Shown here: piece after piece, positions 6,354-11,666 of the stretch
Numbering within the stretch: position 1 is the stretch's first letter
Layout of the letters: every line of letters starts with the position of its first letter
Assembly (NCBI GenBank): GCA_031548515.1
Contig: JAVBRB010000031.1
Span: forward strand, 1-11,666
Direction: 5' to 3'
Source of the DNA: UBA940 sp031548515
GTDB taxonomy: Bacteria > Bacteroidota > Bacteroidia > Bacteroidales > Rikenellaceae
DNA length: 11,666 nucleotides
The notes under the pieces: model-generated
Told to the model about the DNA's origin: nothing
Database searches by the model: none
What the model saw: only the letters and a program-made list of their open reading frames with translations
Translations under genes and position numbers: made by a program

Positions 6354-7454
6354 ATGAAAACGACACCATTCACTAAATACCACATCGCGGCAGGGGCCAG
6401 AATGGCCGAATTCGCTGGATACAACATGCCCATCGAGTTCAGCGGTATCAACGACGAACACATGACTGTTCGCACCGGCGCAGGCGTTTTCGACGTCAGC
6501 CACATGGGCGAGATCTGGGTTAAGGGTCCGAAGGCGTTGCCGTTCCTTCAATACGTCGCGACCAATGACGCATCCAAACTGAACGATGGCAAGGCGCAGT
6601 ACTCGGCGCTTCCCAACGGTAAAGGCGGCCTTGTAGACGACATTATCGTCTACCGGATCGACTCCGAAACCTATCTGCTGGTAGTCAACGGTGCAAACGT
6701 CGAAAAGGACTGGCAGCATCTGTGCCGCAAGGGCGAAAAATTCGGGCTGGCCATAGGCAGGGAACTCTACAATGCCTCGGACGAAATATGCCAACTGGCC
6801 ATACAAGGTCCTTTGGCGATGAAGATAGTGCAGAAGATGTGTCCCGCACCGATCGAAGATATGCCTTATTACACGTTCGTAAAGACTGAGGTAGCGGGAA
6901 TCAAAGACGCTATACTTTCCGCCACAGGCTACACCGGTTCCGGCGGCTGCGAGATTTACGTCGCCAACGAGGACGCCGATAAACTTTGGAAAGCACTTTG
7001 GGAAGCCGGCGAAGAGTATGGCCTGAAAAACATAGGGCTTGGCGCTCGCGACACCCTGCGCCTCGAAAAAGGCTTCTCGCTATACGGCAACGACATAGAC
7101 GACATTACTTCACCCATCGAGGCGGGTCTCGGCTGGATCACAAAGTTCAACGAAGAGAGGGGCGATTTCATCGACCGCGCGCTTTTCGAAAAGCAGAAGA
7201 ACGAGGGCGTTTCCCGTAAACTGGTAGGTTTCAAACTGACCGAGCGGGGGATTCCGCGCCACGACTACCCCCTTGCCGACACGGCGGGTAATATCATCGG
7301 CAAAGTCACTTCGGGAACCATGTCGCAGATACTGAAAGAGGGCATCGGGATGGGATATGTGAAACCGGAGTTTGCAACCCCCGGCACGGAGATCGCGGTC
7401 GTCATCCGCGAAAAACCGGTAAAGGCCATCATCGTCAAAACCCCGTTCGTATAG
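6354..7454 (+). CDS. gcvT: Glycine cleavage system T protein (aminomethyltransferase)
   Basis: This 366-residue protein is the normal length for bacterial GcvT. With GcvP, GcvH and Lpd it breaks down glycine. It transfers the aminomethyl carbon from lipoyl-GcvH to tetrahydrofolate, releasing ammonia and forming 5,10-methylene-THF. Family blocks are present in order: FAGYNMPIEF (20-29), VFDVSHMGEI (45-54), the folate-site GGLVDDIIVY (91-100) with the catalytic-type aspartate pair 95-96, LAIQGP (148-153), SATGYTGSGGCEIY (189-202), LGARDTLRLEKGFSLYG (229-245) and TSGTMS (319-324). The C-terminal beta-barrel domain is complete. The ATG at 6354 gives the expected start (TPFTKYHIAAGARM). There is no Shine-Dalgarno sequence and no TAnnTTTG box in the gap before it. 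GcvP and GcvH are not in this window, so the pathway genes are dispersed or lie further away. Confidence 0.97.
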   Translation: MKTTPFTKYHIAAGARMAEFAGYNMPIEFSGINDEHMTVRTGAGVFDVSHMGEIWVKGPKALPFLQYVATNDASKLNDGKAQYSALPNGKGGLVDDIIVYRIDSETYLLVVNGANVEKDWQHLCRKGEKFGLAIGRELYNASDEICQLAIQGPLAMKIVQKMCPAPIEDMPYYTFVKTEVAGIKDAILSATGYTGSGGCEIYVANEDADKLWKALWEAGEEYGLKNIGLGARDTLRLEKGFSLYGNDIDDITSPIEAGLGWITKFNEERGDFIDRALFEKQKNEGVSRKLVGFKLTERGIPRHDYPLADTAGNIIGKVTSGTMSQILKEGIGMGYVKPEFATPGTEIAVVIREKPVKAIIVKTPFV

Positions 7455-7496
7455 GTCGGAACAGCCGCGACGATTAAGTTCGTCTCCTGTAGAGGG

Positions 7497-7513
7497 ATGT
7501 CACCCGGTGACAT
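7497..7513. repeat. 17-bp perfect palindrome after gcvT
   Basis: ATGTCACC-C-GGTGACAT is an inverted repeat with perfect 8-bp arms around a single base, 43 bp past the gcvT stop. As RNA it would form a 7-bp stem with a CCG loop, but no T-run follows. An odd-centred palindrome of this kind suits a dimeric DNA-binding protein; no binding protein can be named. Confidence 0.5.
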
Positions 7514-7556
7514 GGTGGTCCATAATTGCAGCACGAAAAGGGAGAAGCTATTCTGA

Positions 7557-7596
7557 GAAAAGAACAGCCCGCTTTCCAGCGGGCTGTTTTCATTTC
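7557..7596. terminator. Bidirectional terminator between gcvT and the GH92 gene
   Basis: AACAGCCCGC (7563-7572) pairs perfectly with GCGGGCTGTT (7579-7588) around TTTCCA. On the plus strand the tail is TTTTCATTT. On the minus strand it is CTTTTC. It therefore serves gcvT (plus) and the convergent glycosidase gene (minus, stop at 7609). Confidence 0.9.
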
Positions 7597-7608
7597 AGTA
7601 TGACGCCA

Positions 7609-9804
7609 CTATTGGGCTGTAATCACAAGTTCTTTACCCTGCTTCAGGGCCTCGTGGGTTATGTGGTAGCCGTCTATCTTATCTCCGCCATAGGTTATCG
7701 AGGTGATTTTCGGGCCTGAACCTTTGCGCCGTATGGTGAAAGTTGCTTCGGGCAGGTCGAATTCCACCCTGTCGAATATAGGAACGGTGACTATATATTC
7801 GGGATCGGCAGGCGACTCAGTGTAGAGTCCTATCGCGTTGAACACATACCACGACGACATCTCGCCGGCATCGTCCATGCCGCAGTACGCAAGCTTATGG
7901 GGACCCATGTCATAGAAATTCTCCAGAATGTGGTCAATTATTTTCTGTCCCTTTTCCTGTTTGCCAACATAATAATACATGTATGGGAAACCGTGGTCGG
8001 GCTGGTTTCCGTGACAATACTGCCCGATGAAGACCGACATGTTGTGCGCCTGGATGCCCCTCCAAGGTTCGGTGAAAAGCGAGTCGAGCTTCGCTTCGGC
8101 AGCCTCCTTGTCCGGATACAATGCTATCATACCTTCTGGATCATGTGGGGCGTAGAATATCGATTGCCATCCGTTGGCCTCGCGGTACATGTAGGCATAA
8201 TACGGGAAGTAGGGATCGAACGGTTCAAGCCAGCTACCGTCTTCGTAGCGCCCCTGCATGAATCCGTTGGCCGGATTGAACAGGTTTTTGTAATTGGACG
8301 TGCGGGCCATCAGCATATCGTGGTCGGCGTCATGCCCCAGAGCTTTGGCCAGGATAGCCACGGCATAGTCATCGTAGGAGTATTCCTGCGTTTTGGTGAC
8401 GGCAGCCTTGCGCTCGTCATGTACCACGAACGGGGGATCCATACGTTCTTCGGATATCCAGCCTCGTTCCATGTATTCGTCCAGATAAGGCCTCCCTCCG
8501 CGGCGCGTACCGTCCATGGTGGCGTTGTTCATCAGAAGTTTATACGCACGGCCGATATCGTATCCTTCGGTAAGTCCGCGCAGATATGTCCCTGCGACGA
8601 AAGCCGAAGCATGGTCGCCGTGGAAGAACGTGGGCATGAATCCGGTCTGTTCGCCACGGTAAGTTATCGAGTTTATCACGTCGACTGTCACATCCGGGGC
8701 AAGAAGTCCCAACAGCACAAGCTTGTTGCGGTAGTCGTCCCAGAACGACGGGTCGGTGTAGAGACGGAAACCCTGATTGTCGGTGAACCGTTCGAAAGCC
8801 GGCCGGCCGTCGGACCCTGGTTCACCGCGGCGTACAGATGCAAAATCTCCATTGGCGTCGCTGCGCAGGGCGGGCCACAGGAATGCACGGTAGAGCGTCG
8901 TGTAGAACAGTCCTTTCTGGCGTTCGGTTCCGCCGCTCACCATGATCCTGGAAAGCAGCGCATTCCATGTTTCATCTGCCTCGCGCCGCACCTGTGTAAA
9001 ACTCTTGCCCAACATTTCGGCTTCGAGGTTGGCCTTGGCGTTTTCGACGCTGACGAACGAAAAACCTATCTGCAGTTCGAGCGGCCCACGGCCGTCCTCG
9101 AAACTGACGATGGAGAGCTGTCTGCCGTCATCTTCGCCGAGACGTTCGATGCTGCTTATGTTATGGTTGGCGACCGCATAGAAATGCACCCTGTCGCCGC
9201 CTTGCTGGAATCCGGCAAAGGCATTGTCGCCGACCTTTTGTATATCCCATTCGCGGATGCGGTCGTTGGCTTTCTGCAGATCGGCCAGTACCCGTTTCGC
9301 ACCGCCTTTGGTGAACGTGTACCGGTGGAACGCACAGCGCAGGGTCGAGGTCACTTCAGCCTCGATGGCCGAACGCTCGAGATACACCTTATAATAACCC
9401 GGCGCGGCTGATTCCCTGTCGTGGCTGAACGGGGTCGCATAATCGTCGGGCGTCACCTCGCCCGTGAAGGCGATGATGGGGACATGGTTTAGGTTCCAGT
9501 GCCCCTTGTTGGTGTGCGAAAAGGCGTATATGATGGAGTCTTCGTACTGGTATCCGGCTCCGCTTCCGAACTGCGTGACGGGGCTGACCTGCACCATCGC
9601 ATTCGGCAAAGAAGAACCAGGAAAGACTTCGGCCCCCCATGTGCGGTAGGTGGGCCTGTAGCCCAGGTCGACGCTGTCGTGCAGGGTGGCGGTGCCGAGC
9701 ATCGGATTGACGTAGTCCGTCAGTTTTTTCTTCGGTGCGCAGGCCGACACGGTCAGTATCAGCACGGCCAGCAAGACAGAAACAATGGCAAAGGATTTTT
9801 TCAT
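7609..9804 (-). CDS. GH92 family lipoprotein (alpha-mannosidase-like, Q at the acid position)
   Basis: This is a 731-residue protein. GH92 enzymes are calcium-dependent inverting exo-mannosidases acting on host or yeast glycans. The N-terminus is a lipoprotein signal with lipobox TVSAC (Cys22), so the enzyme should be anchored in the periplasm or outer membrane. Family blocks include DYVNPMLGTA (30-39), PNAMVQVSPVTQFGSGAGY (67-85), FSHTNKGHW (95-103), TDPSFWDDYR (350-359), TQEYSYDDYAVA (472-483), GNQPDH (599-604) and GMDDAGEMSSWYVFNAIGLY (642-661). Canonical members have GNEPSH, with the general-acid Glu; here it is Gln601. The first position of the downstream acidic cluster is Met643. I chose the ATG at 9804. 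The upstream ATG at 9846 adds 14 residues before the signal peptide and lies next to the -7 box, ahead of the likely transcription start. No SusC/SusD pair is adjacent. Family membership is firm; substrate is inferred. Confidence 0.9.
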   Translation of the reverse strand: MKKSFAIVSVLLAVLILTVSACAPKKKLTDYVNPMLGTATLHDSVDLGYRPTYRTWGAEVFPGSSLPNAMVQVSPVTQFGSGAGYQYEDSIIYAFSHTNKGHWNLNHVPIIAFTGEVTPDDYATPFSHDRESAAPGYYKVYLERSAIEAEVTSTLRCAFHRYTFTKGGAKRVLADLQKANDRIREWDIQKVGDNAFAGFQQGGDRVHFYAVANHNISSIERLGEDDGRQLSIVSFEDGRGPLELQIGFSFVSVENAKANLEAEMLGKSFTQVRREADETWNALLSRIMVSGGTERQKGLFYTTLYRAFLWPALRSDANGDFASVRRGEPGSDGRPAFERFTDNQGFRLYTDPSFWDDYRNKLVLLGLLAPDVTVDVINSITYRGEQTGFMPTFFHGDHASAFVAGTYLRGLTEGYDIGRAYKLLMNNATMDGTRRGGRPYLDEYMERGWISEERMDPPFVVHDERKAAVTKTQEYSYDDYAVAILAKALGHDADHDMLMARTSNYKNLFNPANGFMQGRYEDGSWLEPFDPYFPYYAYMYREANGWQSIFYAPHDPEGMIALYPDKEAAEAKLDSLFTEPWRGIQAHNMSVFIGQYCHGNQPDHGFPYMYYYVGKQEKGQKIIDHILENFYDMGPHKLAYCGMDDAGEMSSWYVFNAIGLYTESPADPEYIVTVPIFDRVEFDLPEATFTIRRKGSGPKITSITYGGDKIDGYHITHEALKQGKELVITAQ

Positions 9805-9847
9805 CGCGGCGGTAGTTTTGAGATTACATATTGTACGTGGAACCATA

Positions 9848-9878
9848 CAAATATATACTATAAGTAGCTGACCTCAAC
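9848..9878 (-). promoter_or_regulatory. Promoter of the GH92 gene
   Basis: TATATTTG (9848-9855, minus strand) is a perfect -7 box. GTTG, a TTTG-like -33, lies 19 bp upstream (plus-strand CAAC at 9875-9878). Transcription would begin near 9841, giving a leader of about 37 nt to the ATG at 9804. This excludes the upstream ATG at 9846 as the main start. It shows that the gene can be transcribed independently of rodA. Confidence 0.65.
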
Positions 9879-9895
9879 CCCCGCAGGTGCGGTTG
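9875..9895. repeat. Inverted repeat over the GH92 -33 box
   Basis: CAACC (9875-9879) and GGTTG (9891-9895) form outer arms. CCGCA (9881-9885) and TGCGG (9888-9892) form overlapping alternative inner arms. The repeat covers the presumed -33 element of the GH92 gene and lies 30-50 bp beyond the rodA stop. No T-run follows it on the minus strand, so it is a poor terminator. It could be an operator; that is inference. Confidence 0.4.
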
Positions 9896-9924
9896 TCGCA
9901 TTTTGGCACAGAATAGTCCGTTTT

Positions 9925-11370
9925 TTATATCTTGGAAGCATCTATTTCACCAGAACCCAGATCGAGCCTTATGGCGACGAAGAGCAGTATGGTGAATGCC
10001 AGGAACGAGGAGCCGCCGTAACTGAAGAAAGGAAGCGGTATGCCGATCACTGGAACCAATCCTATGGTCATACCTACATTTATAAGCACATGCAGGAAGA
10101 AAATCCCCGCCACACAATAACAGTATATGCGCCCGAATGGTTCCGACTGCCGCTCGCCCATCCGGACAAGCCTCATTATCAAAATACAGAACAATGCCAA
10201 CACAGCCATCGACCCCAAGAAACCCAATTCTTCGCCCACCGTACAGAATATAAAGTCGGTGCTTTGCTCCGGCACGAAGTTGAACTTCGTCTGTGTTCCT
10301 TCAAGGAAGCCCTTGCCGAAAAATCCGCCCGAACCTATGGCTATTTTCGACTGGTTGACGTTGTAACCCCACCCCTGGCTGTCGGACTCTATTCCCAGAG
10401 TGTCGAGAATTCGTTTTTGCTGGTGCAGGTCCAGCCGGTCGAAAGCGGCATCGGCCGCAGAGACGAATACCAGCGATGCAACGAACAGCGCCAGGTATAT
10501 CCAAAATCCGCGCAGGCGTTGCCCGTAGGCTATGATCCCCGCTACAGGCAGCGACAACAACGATGTGCCCAACAGGACATAGTAATACGCCAACTCTTTA
10601 TCGAGAAGGAATTTAAGCCCGAACCATGCCAGCATAGAGACCAGCGCGACCGAAGCCAGATAAACCGCAGCAGCCTTCCATTCCCGGTACTGGAAGGCAA
10701 ATCCTACAGCGCAACCCACGATTATCATCACCAACAGTCCTGTATCCGTAATCCAAAACGATCCGAAAAACAGTACGAGGATCATTCCGAGCACTATGAA
10801 TACCCAGCGGTTCAATCCTTCGCGGTAGAGCATGAAAAGGAATGAAGCATAGACAACAGCCGAACCCACGTCATGCTGCAGGACCATCACGCCTATCGGC
10901 AAGCCAATGATAACCGCAATCCTGAGCAGGTCTTTGAACCTGTTCATAGAGAAAGTGAAATTACTCATGTACCGGGCCAGCGCGAGCGACACCGCGAATT
11001 TCATGAACTCGGCGGGCTGTATCGCGACCGGCCCTATTATCAGCCATGCCCTCGCTCCCTTGATCTCCGGACTGAAGAGCAGCGTCGACAGCATCAGCAC
11101 CAGTATCGCGACGTATATCGGATAGGCCAGTATATGGTAATATTTATCGTCCACCAACATTATTACCATGGCTACCGCGAACGAGACCACGATCCATATC
11201 ATCTGCTTGCCGTAATTCAGGTCGAAGTCGAATGCCGTGGCATGCGTGCCGTCATAGACAGCCGCGTAAAGGTTCAGCCATCCCAGCACGACCAACGCAA
11301 GGTATACCGTAACGGTCCACCAATCGACCTTCCCGTGCAGGATTGAAGTGTCCTTAGCGTTTGTTGTCAT
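9925..11370 (-). CDS. rodA: Peptidoglycan glycosyltransferase RodA (SEDS family)
   Basis: This is a 481-residue polytopic inner-membrane protein. RodA polymerises lipid II glycan strands together with the transpeptidase PBP2 in the elongation machinery. SEDS blocks are KGARAWL (104-110), IQPAEFMKFA (117-126), DVGSA (167-171), HQQKRI (316-321), YNVNQSKIAIGSGGFFGKG (336-354), PEQSTDFIF (367-375) and the C-terminal PVIGIPLPFFSYGGSS (440-455). ESDSQG (328-333) aligns with ESDPLG of E. coli RodA, placing the catalytic-type Asp at 330. The protein is about 110 residues longer than E. coli RodA, partly through extra hydrophobic segments between residues ~185 and 300. I chose the ATG at 11370, which overlaps the end of the PBP2 gene by 17 bp. 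The alternative ATG at 11412 adds a poor, charged 14-residue tail and a 59-bp overlap. It is translationally coupled to the upstream PBP2 gene. Confidence 0.95.
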   Translation of the reverse strand: MTTNAKDTSILHGKVDWWTVTVYLALVVLGWLNLYAAVYDGTHATAFDFDLNYGKQMIWIVVSFAVAMVIMLVDDKYYHILAYPIYVAILVLMLSTLLFSPEIKGARAWLIIGPVAIQPAEFMKFAVSLALARYMSNFTFSMNRFKDLLRIAVIIGLPIGVMVLQHDVGSAVVYASFLFMLYREGLNRWVFIVLGMILVLFFGSFWITDTGLLVMIIVGCAVGFAFQYREWKAAAVYLASVALVSMLAWFGLKFLLDKELAYYYVLLGTSLLSLPVAGIIAYGQRLRGFWIYLALFVASLVFVSAADAAFDRLDLHQQKRILDTLGIESDSQGWGYNVNQSKIAIGSGGFFGKGFLEGTQTKFNFVPEQSTDFIFCTVGEELGFLGSMAVLALFCILIMRLVRMGERQSEPFGRIYCYCVAGIFFLHVLINVGMTIGLVPVIGIPLPFFSYGGSSFLAFTILLFVAIRLDLGSGEIDASKI

Positions 11371-11666
11371 AGTGCGGATATGAGATTTGCATATTCTTGA
11401 CGTATGCCACACGGTCCGGACGCGTGATGGTATCGGTGAGATATTTCTCCATGATCAGCGACCCTATGGGCACGGCGGCCGTCGAACCGAAACCGGCGTT
11501 CTCGATATATACCGCGATCGCGATCTTAGGGTCGTTCCTGGGAGCGAACCCGAGGAACACGGAGTGGTCCTTACGCGGCGGGTTCTGTGCCGTCCCTGTC
11601 TTGCCGCAGATGTCCAGGCCCGGAACATAACCGTTATAGAACACCGTACCGCCCGGCTCCTGCGCC
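11354..11666 (-). CDS. mrdA: Penicillin-binding protein 2, C-terminal end (partial)
   Basis: This is the last ~103 residues of a transpeptidase gene that runs off the right edge of the window; the start is not seen. The KTGTAQNP motif is the third conserved box of the penicillin-binding transpeptidase fold. It is followed by KDHSVFLGFAP and KIAIAVYIENAG, then PIGSLIMEKYL, in the arrangement typical of class B elongation PBP2. PBP2 cross-links peptidoglycan during elongation and is activated with RodA; its gene overlaps rodA by 17 bp. The reading frame is open to the window edge. The identification as mrdA rather than ftsI rests on this rodA neighbour and the motif context. Confidence 0.9.
   Translation of the reverse strand, partial: AQEPGGTVFYNGYVPGLDICGKTGTAQNPPRKDHSVFLGFAPRNDPKIAIAVYIENAGFGSTAAVPIGSLIMEKYLTDTITRPDRVAYVKNMQISYPHYDNKR

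Noticed and set aside
7897..9411. Plus-strand open frame of 504 codons opposite the GH92 gene
   Set aside because: It is antisense to clear GH92 motifs. Its length comes from codon bias on the real strand, and no domain is recognisable.
9805..9846. Longer GH92 start at the ATG at 9846
   Set aside because: It adds 14 residues ahead of a good lipoprotein signal peptide, and the ATG lies upstream of or at the inferred transcription start.
9875..9895. Rho-independent terminator for rodA
   Set aside because: A GC hairpin is present, but no T-tract follows on the minus strand, so I list it as a possible operator instead.
11371..11412. Longer rodA start at the ATG at 11412
   Set aside because: It would overlap the PBP2 gene by 59 bp and adds a poorly conserved-looking charged tail. 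The ATG at 11370 gives a usual short coupling overlap.

Overview
The window looks like a chromosomal segment of a Bacteroidota bacterium, probably a gut Bacteroidales member of moderate GC such as Alistipes or another Rikenellaceae. The genus is inference from overall gene style. The phylum call rests on several things seen in the sequence. Promoters have the TAnnTTTG -7 box, with TTTG- or TTG-like -33 boxes about 19-20 bp upstream, in front of several genes. Start codons lack Shine-Dalgarno sequences. The tRNA gene does not encode its CCA end. The GdhA and GH92 proteins are of Bacteroides type, and RodA is long.

Layout: (1) 1-121 is a symmetric inverted-repeat element that looks like a bidirectional terminator. 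A minus-strand tRNA-Thr(GGT) follows at 122-193 with a near-consensus promoter. (2) 365-1702 (-) is gdhA, NADP-type glutamate dehydrogenase, with its own terminator and a promoter almost touching the start codon. (3) 1900-4872 (-) encodes a 990-residue protein with two receiver-like domains fused to a PPDK/PEP-synthase-type ATP-grasp domain and an unusual C-terminal domain. The classical phosphohistidine swivel and PEP-binding barrel are absent. (4) Divergent from it, 5000-6193 (+) encodes a 397-residue GNAT-like protein of unknown substrate, followed by gcvT (6354-7454, +). A large imperfect hairpin lies between these two. (5) A bidirectional terminator at about 7557-7596 separates gcvT from a convergent GH92 lipoprotein glycosidase (7609-9804, -). 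(6) 9925-11370 (-) is rodA, and 11354-11666 (-) is the end of mrdA/PBP2. They overlap by 17 bp as a cell-elongation operon that continues beyond the window.

The genes are mostly housekeeping: glutamate/ammonia assimilation, glycine cleavage and one-carbon supply, and cell-wall elongation. Two items stand out. One is the receiver-receiver-ATP-grasp protein, which is built like a signal-controlled phosphotransfer enzyme but lacks the known phosphohistidine carrier. The other is the GH92 enzyme, whose expected catalytic-acid glutamate is glutamine. That change is known in GH92 members acting on mannose-1-phosphate diesters. I saw no mobile element, CRISPR array, phage gene or defence cassette.
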